Origin: Enterococcus lactis
GTDB lineage: Bacteria; Bacillota; Bacilli; Lactobacillales; Enterococcaceae
NCBI RefSeq assembly: GCF_015751045.1
Contig: NZ_BNJW01000021.1
Span: 1-57,986, forward strand
Direction: 5' to 3'
DNA length: 57,986 bases
Each line of letters starts with the position of its first letter. Positions within the stretch are counted from its first letter, which is position 1. The translations under genes were made by a program, and so were the position numbers. This document shows positions 27,171 to 35,585 of this stretch, piece by piece. The notes under the pieces are model-generated. The model did no database searches. It had not been told where the DNA came from and saw nothing but the letters and a program-made list of their open reading frames with translations.

Positions 27171-28212
27171 CTGTGCGTCTTCCATACTTCACTAAGTCGA
27201 TTCCTCTTGCTTCGCACCAATCCTTCACTGGACCGGAAAAGATGAGAGATTGTTGGTGGAGGGTCGCGATATTCGTTGCGCCGATCATGGTATAAAGCAG
27301 ACGAAGTTCCTCTTGCCATTGTTTCATTAGCATAATGGTTTCTTCTACGCCATGATTCATCAGGTGAGTCAATACAGTTCCTGAAGTGCCCACTGCTTTT
27401 GCGCCTAGACAAAGGGCCTTAAATATGTCATAGGCATTGCGGATACCTCCGGAGGCTAGGATTTCCATAGAAGTGTCTGCTTCATTTGCTTCAAGCAATG
27501 AGGCGACTGTCGATTGCCCCCAATCAGCTAGATAATTCAGTTCTCGCTTGGAGCGACGGGCATTTTCAATCTGGGTGAAACTTGTCCCGCTTCGACCGCT
27601 GATATCAACTGTATGAACCCCTAAAGAAGCTAAATCTTTGATCGTTTCTCTTGTCATGCCAAACCCGACTTCTTTTACGATGAGGGGGACATCAATGGCT
27701 GTTTGAATCTCTTGGATAAGTGCTTTCCAGTTAGTAAAATCACGGTCTCCCTCAGGCATGACCAATTCTTGAGGTGCATTCAAATGAATCTGTAAGGCAT
27801 CTGCGTGAAACAATCGGATAGCTTCTTGGGCTCTTTCGACAGAAGTTCCTGCACCGATGTTGGCAATGATTTTCCCGTGAGGATATTCTTGTCGCACAAT
27901 TGTATAAGTATCGGCTAAAGAAGGGTCCTTCAAGGCAGCGCTGACTGAACCAGTGGCAATCATCAAATCTGCTTCTCTTGCGACGATTGCAAGATCTTGG
28001 TTGATTTTTTTTGTTTTTTCGCTTCCGCCAGTCATCGCATTGATATAAAACGGGCTGCTTAGTGTAAACCCAGCTGCCTGTGTACTTAGATCGACATCAG
28101 CAACTGCTGTTTGCGGCAAAGGATTATGAATGACCCGTACGAAATCAAATTCATTTTTTTGCTTATCATGAAAGGCTTTAGCTAGTGAAACATGTTCATC
28201 TTTTCGATTCAT
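27157..28212 (-). CDS. fni: Type 2 isopentenyl-diphosphate delta-isomerase
   Basis: FMN- and NADPH-dependent isomerase of IPP to DMAPP, the last step feeding isoprenoid and undecaprenyl lipid synthesis. The 351-residue TIM barrel starts NRKDEHVSLA and carries SPFYINAMTGGS, GTSVERAQEAIRLFHADALQIHLNAPQE (as GTSVERAQ and LQIHLNAPQE), VKEVGFGM, VDISGRSGTSF and ILASGGIRNAYD. It is the last gene of the mva operon; its ATG overlaps the mvaK2 stop by 4 bases. Confidence 0.96.
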   Translation of the reverse strand: MNRKDEHVSLAKAFHDKQKNEFDFVRVIHNPLPQTAVADVDLSTQAAGFTLSSPFYINAMTGGSEKTKKINQDLAIVAREADLMIATGSVSAALKDPSLADTYTIVRQEYPHGKIIANIGAGTSVERAQEAIRLFHADALQIHLNAPQELVMPEGDRDFTNWKALIQEIQTAIDVPLIVKEVGFGMTRETIKDLASLGVHTVDISGRSGTSFTQIENARRSKRELNYLADWGQSTVASLLEANEADTSMEILASGGIRNAYDIFKALCLGAKAVGTSGTVLTHLMNHGVEETIMLMKQWQEELRLLYTMIGATNIATLHQQSLIFSGPVKDWCEARGIDLVKYGRRTEKGV

Positions 28213-29294
28213 CTGTTTTCCTTTCTTTGATCGCTATAGACATGTAACGGTAGGGGGGTGATCTCTGCTTTTTCCCATGCACTCATTAAAGGAAGGATGC
28301 CAGATTTCTGATCAACGATCACGATGCCGCAATCCCCACCACCTGCACCGGAAGACTTTGCAGCCCCATCATACTGTTCAGCTAAATTACATAATTTGTT
28401 CAAAGCAGGCGTTTCGATAACAACCCCGGTGATAGCAGACAAATCATGCAGTAATTGTCGGTTTTTTCGAATCATCTGTTGGATCAACGTAACATTATTT
28501 TCTTTAAATCCTTTGATCATTTCATTGACGCATTCTGTACTGTTTTTTAAGAAAAGCTGATAAGCCACCATTTTATCTTCTCTCGAACGGTGAACTTGAT
28601 CGACCAAATCAGAAGTAGAGGCAGGGCTACCCGTCCAACCAATCAATAAACGTAGATCTTCAGGAGCAATCAATGGCTCAATTGATAGACCAGGCCAATC
28701 CATGGCAAGTAACTCACTGATAGAATGCTGAGTTTCTTGTTCTTGGAGCCAAGGATGGTCGAAGGTCGAGAAGGCGATCCAGCCACCATAACAGCTAGCA
28801 GCGATGTCGCCGCAAGAACCATTATCTTGAACTGCTAAATTAGCGAGTGCTGCGATCTTGAAAATCTCTAGCTGAGATAAATTCAATGCGTAAAAAACAT
28901 TCAAGGCTTTGACCGTTGCAACAGTAACGGCGCCGCTAGAACCTAATCCGTATTTCCGACCATTTGAACTGTCTAGCTCGCTTGTTACTTTCAGATCATA
29001 AAAGGATAAAAGAATATTTTTTTCTTGTGCATACTTTTCAGTCAATCGAATAGCAGCAAGGATATAATGAAAAGGATTTTCCCGAATATCTAAAACTAAT
29101 TCCCCGTTACGTCTTGTCCAACGTACAGGCATCCCGCTATATTGTGCAGATTGGATACTTCCGACTTTTCGTGCGGACTCTACAGTGACTGTCACGAATT
29201 GATCGACTGCAGCGATAACTGCCGGATGACCTGTTTCAACAACTGCATATTCTCCGGCAATATAGAGTTTGCCTGGTGCAGATACTTCAATCAT
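28209..29294 (-). CDS. mvaK2: Phosphomevalonate kinase
   Basis: Converts mevalonate 5-phosphate to the diphosphate. The 361-residue GHMP kinase has APGKLYIAGEYAVVETGHPAV at the N-terminus (21 residues, motif core GKLYIAGEYAVV), the ATP loop KYGLGSSGAVTVATVKAL and the C-terminal AKSSGAGGGDCGIV. GGGAG precedes its ATG. Middle of the mvaK1-mvaD-mvaK2-fni operon, 12 bases after mvaD. Confidence 0.95.
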   Translation of the reverse strand: MIEVSAPGKLYIAGEYAVVETGHPAVIAAVDQFVTVTVESARKVGSIQSAQYSGMPVRWTRRNGELVLDIRENPFHYILAAIRLTEKYAQEKNILLSFYDLKVTSELDSSNGRKYGLGSSGAVTVATVKALNVFYALNLSQLEIFKIAALANLAVQDNGSCGDIAASCYGGWIAFSTFDHPWLQEQETQHSISELLAMDWPGLSIEPLIAPEDLRLLIGWTGSPASTSDLVDQVHRSREDKMVAYQLFLKNSTECVNEMIKGFKENNVTLIQQMIRKNRQLLHDLSAITGVVIETPALNKLCNLAEQYDGAAKSSGAGGGDCGIVIVDQKSGILPLMSAWEKAEITPLPLHVYSDQRKENR

Positions 29295-29306
29295 AAAAAT
29301 CTCCCT

Positions 29307-30284
29307 TTATTCAATAATCGCAATTCCTGGACCAGCGTGGGCAGTAATTACTTGTTCTTTGCTAAATAATTTGGTAAATGTTTCTTGTACCTCAGATAAA
29401 TGGCTGTTTTCCACTAAAACTTTGACATTAGGGCCAGCATCCATCGTAAAGTAGCATGGAATGCCTTGCTTTCTCAATTGCCGCACCGCATCCATCGCTT
29501 TTAAGCTGTCAGGAGACCAGTAAGTGAAAGGTGGTTGGGCAGCTAAAGTCGTTCCGTGCATTTTTAGTCCGTTTCTTTCCATCGTTTCTCCGAGAAGTTG
29601 GAAATCTTTTGTTTTGATTGCTTGTTTCAATTGATATAGATCCCCTTCAACGGAATCTAACCAGCCTTGATAAAAACTGGATGTTTCGACTGTCCGCCGC
29701 ATCCCATTTCTGCTAGACACTTCTTTTTTCTGGTCGTTGATCAAAATGAAAACCATTGCTAGATCGTCTTCGAAAGAATCAGAAGGGACTGGCTTGGCAT
29801 AAGAGCTTAAGTCATCATGACCTTTTTCCCATTCGACGAAACCACCAAAAATACTTCGGCAAGCTGAACCAGACCCGCGTCGAGCAAATCTTGAAAGAGA
29901 AAGATCGTCTAATCCAAGCTTAAGGGCAGTATTACAAGCGCCTGCTAAAGCAGCTAGCCCGCTAGCAGAGGATGCTAATCCGGCTGCGGTAGGAACGAAA
30001 TTCTGACTGATTACTGAAGCTTTTAGTGAGATGCCGGCTTCTTTACGGAAAAGGTCAAGAAACTGACTAACTTTTTTTGTTGCTTTTTCGTCTTGCAAGG
30101 TGTCATCTAGATAAAATTCATCTGCTATATAGCTATCAGAAAAGATGACTTCTGTTTCGGTATAAAATGCATCCAATGTCAACGAAAGACTGTTGTTCAT
30201 CGGAAGGATGAGTGCTTCATTTTTCTTACCCCAATATTTGATTAGGGCAATGTTGGTATATGCGCGTGCTTTGCCTTTAAACAT
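29307..30284 (-). CDS. mvaD: Diphosphomevalonate decarboxylase
   Basis: ATP-dependent decarboxylation of mevalonate diphosphate to IPP. The 325-residue GHMP-fold protein shows ARAYTNIALIKYWGKKNE, NNSLSLTLD, AAGLASSASGLAALA, RRGSGSACRSIFGGFVEW with the catalytic Asp later in YFTMDAGPNVKVL. Its start overlaps the end of mvaK1 by 8 bases, indicating coupled translation. Confidence 0.96.
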   Translation of the reverse strand: MFKGKARAYTNIALIKYWGKKNEALILPMNNSLSLTLDAFYTETEVIFSDSYIADEFYLDDTLQDEKATKKVSQFLDLFRKEAGISLKASVISQNFVPTAAGLASSASGLAALAGACNTALKLGLDDLSLSRFARRGSGSACRSIFGGFVEWEKGHDDLSSYAKPVPSDSFEDDLAMVFILINDQKKEVSSRNGMRRTVETSSFYQGWLDSVEGDLYQLKQAIKTKDFQLLGETMERNGLKMHGTTLAAQPPFTYWSPDSLKAMDAVRQLRKQGIPCYFTMDAGPNVKVLVENSHLSEVQETFTKLFSKEQVITAHAGPGIAIIE

Positions 30285-31221
30285 AGGTATGTACTCCTAA
30301 TCCTTGTATCCAAGTTTCAGCCGCACCCGCATCTTCAAGTGCTTGACTGATTTCTTGGGCTTTTGTTTTTGTTTGTGCTAATGCAATCATGCAGCCACCG
30401 CGTCCGCCGCCAGTTAATTTAGCACCTAATGCACCGGTACCTTTAGCTGTTTGGATCAGTAAATCAAGGAAATCGTTGCTGATCGTCAGTTTTTCCAGAA
30501 GTGATTGTGATTCATCCATTGTTTGAGCTAACATTTCTGGTGAATTTTCAATGATTGCTTGTTTCGCTTGCTTTGTCAAGTATCCTAATTTTTGGATCAT
30601 TTGTCCAGTTTCATGTGGTTGTCTTTCAAACAGGTGAGCGACATCTTTGACGGCTTCTCTTGTTTGTCCTTTGATTCCTGTATCAGCGACAATCAAAAAA
30701 GCATCGATATTCAAAGAAAAATAATCAAAAGGATGCCCTTTTGTAAAATAAATTGGCTGCAAGCTGCTAGTAGCGGCTGCATCGATCCCACTAGGATTGC
30801 CATGTGCGATTTTTTCCGAAAGTTGTACTTTCTCTAATAGTATTTCACGAGACAAAGGGAGTGCTAAGTAATCATAAAAAGCACGAGTAACTGCTGTGGC
30901 GACCGCAGCACTTGATCCCATTCCACGTTCAGCAGGAATCGTGCTTTCGATGGTTAGTTGCAAGTTTTTATGGATATCATGCTCTTTTTTTAAATGGATG
31001 AATAATTTTTTGATATTTTTTAATGTATGAGGAGCTTCGGCTAAATTTCCTGAATAGTAGGAAGAAACCAATTGATCGTCCATTGCATCCAGCTCTTCAA
31101 GGAATGCGGTGACTTTTGTTGCATAAAAAGGAAAGGCAATCGCCGGTTCTCCATAAACAACCGCGTGCTCGCCCATCAAGATAATCTTTCCGCTTGATTC
31201 TCCTTGGCCATAGTTTGCCAT
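30277..31221 (-). CDS. mvaK1: Mevalonate kinase
   Basis: Phosphorylates mevalonate. The 314-residue GHMP kinase has GKIILMGEHAVVYGEPAIA, the ATP loop PAERGMGSSAAVATAVTRA, NPSGIDAAATSS and the late KLTGGGRGGCMIAL. First gene of the operon; GAAGGAG precedes the ATG. The upstream enzymes (HMG-CoA synthase and reductase) are not in this window. Confidence 0.96.
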   Translation of the reverse strand: MANYGQGESSGKIILMGEHAVVYGEPAIAFPFYATKVTAFLEELDAMDDQLVSSYYSGNLAEAPHTLKNIKKLFIHLKKEHDIHKNLQLTIESTIPAERGMGSSAAVATAVTRAFYDYLALPLSREILLEKVQLSEKIAHGNPSGIDAAATSSLQPIYFTKGHPFDYFSLNIDAFLIVADTGIKGQTREAVKDVAHLFERQPHETGQMIQKLGYLTKQAKQAIIENSPEMLAQTMDESQSLLEKLTISNDFLDLLIQTAKGTGALGAKLTGGGRGGCMIALAQTKTKAQEISQALEDAGAAETWIQGLGVHTYV

Positions 31222-31536
31222 AATCTAACTCCTTCTCACGTAAAAGTGATTTTTAAGCAAAAAATAAAGCGCCCAAAACGAGTTGCGCTGCTTCACGAAA
31301 TTTTTTGTCCGCTAAGGGTCTCAAAAAACATTCCTTCTTTATTTTACTAAAATCATCCCAGAAGTAAAACTAAGAATACGTTTTCTAAAGGAAAAACCCT
31401 TTTTTCTTAAGAATTTTTTGACCTTTTTTCTTTTTTGACTAGAAAAAAATACAATTGACACTACTAGATATTGGGGGTATATTTAAAAAGGTTGGAGTTA
31501 AACACAATATTTAGTGATGAAGTGAGCTGGAGGTAA
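31222..31536. promoter_or_regulatory. Divergent region between mvaK1 and the deoxynucleoside kinase
   Basis: No gene seen. For the plus strand, TTGACA (31455-31460), 17-bp spacer and TATATT (31478-31483) form a strong promoter. On the minus strand the mvaK1 leader is over 100 nt and contains AGCGC...GCGCT (complement of 31285-31289 and 31268-31272) followed by TTTATTTTTT, a candidate attenuator. The minus-strand promoter may use TAAAAT around 31345-31350. Confidence 0.55.
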
Positions 31537-32196
31537 ATGAGCGTGATCGTTTTAGCAGGTACAATTGGTGCCGGAAAATCAAGTTTGACAGAAATGATGG
31601 CTGAACACTTTGATAGTCAGGCATTTTATGAATCAATTGATGATAATGAAGTCTTGCCCTTATTTTATGCAAACCCTGAACAGTATGCTTTTTTGCTGCA
31701 AATTTATTTTTTGAATAAACGTTTTGCAAGCATCAAACAAGCAATGAAAGATGACAATAATGTATTGGACCGTTCGATTTATGAAGATTCGCTGCTTTTC
31801 CATCTAAATGCAGATCTAGGAAGAGCGACGGAAACGGAAGTTCGTGTGTATGATGAACTGCTGGAAAACATGATGGAAGAACTGCCCTATGCTGCCCATA
31901 AAAAACACCCGGATTTATTAGTTCATATTCGTGTATCTTTTGATACGATGCTGGAACGGATCGAGAAACGTGGTCGTTCGTATGAACAATTGTCCTTTGA
32001 CCCAAGTCTGTACGATTATTACAAAGAATTGAACAGACGGTATGATCAATGGTATGAAGAATACAAAGAAAGTCCAAAAATCCAAATCGATGGAGATCGC
32101 TATAATTTTGTGGAAGATCCTCAAGCAAAAGAAGAAGTCTTGAAAATGATCGAAGAAAAATTAGCAGAAATCCGCCAAACTGAATTAGCTATTTGA
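31537..32196 (+). CDS. Deoxynucleoside kinase (deoxyadenosine/deoxyguanosine kinase-like)
   Basis: Salvages deoxynucleosides by phosphorylation. The 219-residue protein has the P-loop GTIGAGKSSLTEMM, the DRSIYEDSLLF (DRS) motif and a lid-type IEKRGRSYEQ region, all typical of the dNK family. GGAGG is only 3 bases before the ATG; a GTG two codons on (31543) is a possible alternative start. Single gene with a strong upstream promoter and a terminator at 32201-32246. Confidence 0.92.
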   Translation: MSVIVLAGTIGAGKSSLTEMMAEHFDSQAFYESIDDNEVLPLFYANPEQYAFLLQIYFLNKRFASIKQAMKDDNNVLDRSIYEDSLLFHLNADLGRATETEVRVYDELLENMMEELPYAAHKKHPDLLVHIRVSFDTMLERIEKRGRSYEQLSFDPSLYDYYKELNRRYDQWYEEYKESPKIQIDGDRYNFVEDPQAKEEVLKMIEEKLAEIRQTELAI

Positions 32197-32200
32197 TTTA

Positions 32201-32246
32201 AAGCTACTCAAAAAAGGATGCTCCTTTATTTGAGTAGCTTTTTTCT
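32201..32246 (+). terminator. Terminator after the deoxynucleoside kinase gene
   Basis: AAGCTACTCAAA (32201-32212) pairs with TTTGAGTAGCTT (32229-32240), then TTTTC. Confidence 0.9.
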
Positions 32247-32279
32247 TTATACTAGAAACAAATATCAGGAGGATGGAGT

Positions 32280-33185
32280 ATGCGGGAAAAACACTATTTT
32301 AATCAAGAACGTAATTTTTGGATCAATATACAGCAAGATGATGTGCTAGCTGTTAAAAATTTAAAAGAAGAATATGGCATCAGCGATGAGATGCTGACTT
32401 ATTCTCTAGATAAAAATGAGCGGGCACGCGTAGAGTATGACTCTTTTGATGAAGCGTTACTACTTGTATCAAATGTCCCGCACCAACAAAAAGTTGATAA
32501 TCATTACGAAACTAGTCCTATCGCTTTTATTTTAAAAGAAGATGGTTTGTTTACATTTACCACGCCGAATACCGAGTATGTGATTCGACTGATTCGATCA
32601 CTTTTGGAGCGAATGCCAGACATGAGTGTATACAGTTTATTGTTTCGTACATTATTTTTAATTTCCGATTCCTTTTTTCCTTTAATCGAGGAAGTAAATA
32701 GCGAACGTCAACGGCTCAACCTAAAGTTAAGGGAAAAAACAACAAACAAGAATCTACTGCAACTTTCAGATTTAGAGATTGGTTTGGTTTACTTAGTTAC
32801 AGGAACAAAACAAAATGTAGTACTTTTGGAACAAATCAAGGCATTAGCCATTTATCGCAAGTTGTCAGAAAAGGAAAAGGAAGAGTTGGACGATGCACTG
32901 ATCGAAGCACGACAAGCAGTTGAAATGACGAACTTAGCTTCGCAGATTTTAGATCAGCTTTCTGGCACTTATAATAATTTACTGAATAACAATTTAAATG
33001 ACACGATGAAGTTTTTGACTGTCTGGTCGCTGATCTTGACTGTACCGACTATTGTGACAGGATTTTTCGGGATGAATCTTAAGCTACCATTTACCCATTC
33101 CGTTTTCGGATGGGGAATCGCCTTGATCATCAGTCTGGTTTTATCTGTTTGGATGCTCATTGCACTATGGCGGCGGATTCGTTGA
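32280..33185 (+). CDS. corA: CorA family divalent cation (magnesium) transporter
   Basis: A 301-residue membrane channel of the CorA family, forming pentamers for Mg2+ or Co2+ uptake. A long cytoplasmic N-terminal region with coiled helices (IEEVNSERQRLNLKLREK) is followed by two C-terminal helices; the signature GMN follows the first (VTGFFGMNLKLPF). AGGAGG lies 7 bases before the ATG. It ends one base before the convergent pentapeptide gene with no room for a separate terminator. Confidence 0.93.
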   Translation: MREKHYFNQERNFWINIQQDDVLAVKNLKEEYGISDEMLTYSLDKNERARVEYDSFDEALLLVSNVPHQQKVDNHYETSPIAFILKEDGLFTFTTPNTEYVIRLIRSLLERMPDMSVYSLLFRTLFLISDSFFPLIEEVNSERQRLNLKLREKTTNKNLLQLSDLEIGLVYLVTGTKQNVVLLEQIKALAIYRKLSEKEKEELDDALIEARQAVEMTNLASQILDQLSGTYNNLLNNNLNDTMKFLTVWSLILTVPTIVTGFFGMNLKLPFTHSVFGWGIALIISLVLSVWMLIALWRRIR

Positions 33186-33186
33186 T

Positions 33187-33819
33187 CTAGTCTTTGATCT
33201 GCAAACCAAGGGCTTGAGCAATCACAAGTGCTTGCTCCTGGTTGACGATCAGTCCTGCCAAATAATCTTGAGATAAAGCAATGGCAGTGAAGAAATTAGT
33301 CGTAAAGTCTAATCCCTTCAGAGAAGTTCGGAACCAATTCGAACCAGTTAACTGATTGTCAGACAAAAAAAGATTTTTCCAAGTGACCTCATAAAATTCG
33401 CTGTCTTCTAACTGGCAATGATCGAAGGATACGGCTTTCAAGTTTGTGCTGCTAAAGGAAGCCATCGAAGCAATGCAGTCAGTGAAAGTGCAGTCTCTAA
33501 GATAACTTTCGGCAAAATTCGTACCTGTTAATTTACATTGATGAAACACGACTTGGTGGAAACTGCCACCAATCCACTCCAGATTGGACAAATCACACTT
33601 TTCAAAAATGACATTACTGCATTCAAAATGACGTAAAGCTGTTTTTTGCATGGTCAGCTTTTGGACATGACTCTCTCTTAATACCATATTTTTGGCATCA
33701 AGATAGCTTTGATCACCTCCATTGATCAGAAGACCAGAGAGGATTTCTTCATCTTCTAAATAAAAATCTTCTTTTGTCAGAGGAGGAAGAGAAGGTGGGA
33801 TAGGTTCGATTTTTTTCAT
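33187..33819 (-). CDS. Pentapeptide-repeat protein
   Basis: A 210-residue protein with imperfect A(D/N)LXX-type five-residue repeats through the middle (FEKCDLSNLEWIGG, CKLTGTNFAESYLRDCTF, ASFSSTNLKAVSFDHC), which fold as a right-handed quadrilateral helix. The first 50 residues are outside the repeat. Some family members protect gyrase from quinolones, but nothing here assigns that role; the repeats are too degenerate to compare with Qnr. GAGGTGAATCC precedes the ATG. Confidence 0.85.
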   Translation of the reverse strand: MKKIEPIPPSLPPLTKEDFYLEDEEILSGLLINGGDQSYLDAKNMVLRESHVQKLTMQKTALRHFECSNVIFEKCDLSNLEWIGGSFHQVVFHQCKLTGTNFAESYLRDCTFTDCIASMASFSSTNLKAVSFDHCQLEDSEFYEVTWKNLFLSDNQLTGSNWFRTSLKGLDFTTNFFTAIALSQDYLAGLIVNQEQALVIAQALGLQIKD

Positions 33820-33928
33820 TTGGATTCACCTCGTTTTTCTTTAGTATAGCAAAGAAGCGGGAATCACTGCTAGAAAGTCTGCTAGACCAATCATTTTCAG
33901 AAAAGGAAGAAAAACTGTATGAAAAACA

Positions 33929-33957
33929 TTGACAGAAGGATTGGTTTTTGCTATACT
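33929..33957 (+). promoter_or_regulatory. Promoter of the infC-rpmI-rplT operon
   Basis: TTGACA (33929-33934), 17-bp spacer, TATACT (33952-33957). Confidence 0.85.
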
Positions 33958-33963
33958 ATGATG

Positions 33964-34090
33964 GTTGAGAAATAAAAGCAGAAGCACCCGCTTCTCGCCT
34001 TAGTTGATAATGTCACTGGGCTAGATAGTTTTCACTGGTTCTATTAGGTGAAGTACGCGCGGGTTCTGTAAGAGAACTCGTTTTTTTATT
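33964..34090 (+). promoter_or_regulatory. L20-type ribosomal leader with attenuator terminator
   Basis: The 175-nt leader holds a stem AGAAGC-ACCC-GCTTCT (33980-33995), further complementary segments, and an intrinsic terminator CGGGTTCT (34060-34067) / AGAACTCG (34073-34080) followed by seven Ts. This arrangement upstream of infC in Firmicutes is the L20 leader, in which L20 binding favours termination. Assignment is by position and layout; a covariance search was not possible. Confidence 0.75.
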
Positions 34091-34138
34091 GCCGTTTATT
34101 CGGTAAGCTTTTCTTTCTCTCATAATATTTGGAGGTGA

Positions 34139-34663
34139 ATGACCATAGCAAAGGATATGATGGTTAACGACGGCATTCGTGCACGAGAGTTACGATTGAT
34201 CGGTTCAGATGGTGAGCAATTAGGAGTTAAGACAAAAGCAGAAGCATTGAATATTGCAGAACAAGCAAACTTGGATCTTGTGTTAGTTGCCCCTGGTGCG
34301 AAACCACCAGTTGCGCGAATCATGGACTACGGTAAATACCGTTTCGAACAACAAAAGAAAGACCGCGAAGCGCGTAAAAAACAAAAGGTGATCAATGTAA
34401 AAGAAGTTCGCTTAAGTCCTACGATCGACTTGAATGACTTCAATACAAAACTTCGTAATGCACGTAAGTTCTTGGAAAAGGGCGATAAAGTGAAAGCTTC
34501 TATCCGTTTCAAAGGCCGTGCCATTACCCATAAAGAAATTGGTCAAAAAGTCTTGAATCGCTTAGCTGAAGAAACTGCTGATATTGCAACAGTGGAACAA
34601 AAAGCGAAAATGGACGGACGCAGCATGTTCTTGACGCTGGCACCGAAAAACGACAGTAAGTAA
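34139..34663 (+). CDS. infC: Translation initiation factor IF-3
   Basis: IF-3 binds the 30S subunit and checks start-codon pairing. The 174-residue product has the two IF-3 domains joined by a lysine-rich linker: [38 protein letters not shown] (as [14 protein letters not shown]) and the C-terminal VSI-like [19 protein letters not shown]. The ATG at 34139 is only 3 bases from GGAGG; the next in-frame codons include ATA at 34145, at 9 bases. Non-AUG infC starts are known in other bacteria and allow self-regulation, so the true start is open. Confidence 0.95.
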   Translation: MTIAKDMMVNDGIRARELRLIGSDGEQLGVKTKAEALNIAEQANLDLVLVAPGAKPPVARIMDYGKYRFEQQKKDREARKKQKVINVKEVRLSPTIDLNDFNTKLRNARKFLEKGDKVKASIRFKGRAITHKEIGQKVLNRLAEETADIATVEQKAKMDGRSMFLTLAPKNDSK

Positions 34664-34670
34664 TTTGAAT

Positions 34671-34700
34671 GACTAACTGGCTGTTGGACAGCCGATAGTC
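34671..34700 (+). promoter_or_regulatory. Hairpin between infC and rpmI
   Basis: GACTAACTGGCTG (34671-34683) pairs with CAGCCGATAGTC (34689-34700) across a small loop. No T run follows, so it is not a terminator; it could be an RNA-processing or L20-binding site. Inference. Confidence 0.45.
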
Positions 34701-34734
34701 GAATAACGAAAGATTTTGAGGAGGAAATATAGTC

Positions 34735-34935
34735 ATGCCAAAACAAAAAACACACCGCGGATCAGCAAAACGTTTCAAACGTACTGGTAAAGGCGGATTG
34801 AAACGCTTCCGCGCGTTTACAAGTCACCGTTTCCACGGCAAAACAAAAAAACAACGCCGTCAATTGCGTAAAGCAAGCATGGTTTCTAGTGGCGACTTCA
34901 AGCGTATTCGCCAACAACTAGCAAAAATGAAATAA
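34735..34935 (+). CDS. rpmI: 50S ribosomal protein L35
   Basis: A 66-residue basic ribosomal protein with the standard [21 protein letters not shown] start, split as [14 protein letters not shown] and [24 protein letters not shown] lies upstream. Middle gene of infC-rpmI-rplT. Confidence 0.98.
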   Translation: MPKQKTHRGSAKRFKRTGKGGLKRFRAFTSHRFHGKTKKQRRQLRKASMVSSGDFKRIRQQLAKMK

Positions 34936-34987
34936 GAAGTACAAATAACAGAATCTGAAGATTTATTTTTATTAGGAGGAATTATAC

Positions 34988-35347
34988 ATGGCACGTGTTA
35001 AAGGTGGAACAGTAACTCGTAAACGTCGTAAAAGAGTGCTAAAATTAGCAAAAGGTTACTACGGTTCAAAACACACTTTATTTAAAACAGCAAAAGAACA
35101 AGTAATGAATTCATACAACTACGCATATCGCGATCGTCGTCAAAAGAAACGCGACTTCCGTAAATTGTGGATTGCTCGTATCAACGCAGCAGCTCGTATG
35201 AATGGCTTGAGCTACTCAAAATTAATGCACGGTTTGAAAGTTGCTGAAATCGACATCAACCGTAAAATGTTAGCTGACTTGGCTGTTAACGATGCAGCAG
35301 CATTTACTGCATTGGCTGACCAAGCAAAAGACGCTTTGGCTAAATAA
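34988..35347 (+). CDS. rplT: 50S ribosomal protein L20
   Basis: A 119-residue protein binding 23S rRNA early in 50S assembly, and the likely repressor acting on its own operon leader. Family signatures are [40 protein letters not shown] and [25 protein letters not shown] precedes the ATG. A long terminator follows at 35361-35407. Confidence 0.98.
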   Translation: MARVKGGTVTRKRRKRVLKLAKGYYGSKHTLFKTAKEQVMNSYNYAYRDRRQKKRDFRKLWIARINAAARMNGLSYSKLMHGLKVAEIDINRKMLADLAVNDAAAFTALADQAKDALAK

Positions 35348-35360
35348 GCTAAACAATTAT

Positions 35361-35407
35361 AAAGAGGAAAGAAGATAACGAAAAGTTATGTTCTTTCCTC
35401 TTTTTTA
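35361..35407 (+). terminator. Terminator after rplT
   Basis: AAAGAGGAAAGAA...AAC (from 35361) pairs with GTT...TTCTTTCCTCTTT ending with a T run at 35401-35406. Long stem. Confidence 0.9.
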
Positions 35408-35585
35408 GTGTTGTAATATACATAATTAAACAAAACAGTAAGAGAAATTTAGTAATCATTATTTCATCTTGCAGATTATTGGATTCATCGCGCATTAAAA
35501 TAGAATAGATGTTATAATTTTTAAGAGAAAAGGATATTATTTAGCTAACTTTTCTTAAACAAAATATAACGAAAGAGGGAAAAAA

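Noticed and set aside
33187-33819. Qnr-type quinolone resistance
   Set aside because: Pentapeptide pattern is degenerate and nothing beyond the repeat supports gyrase binding.
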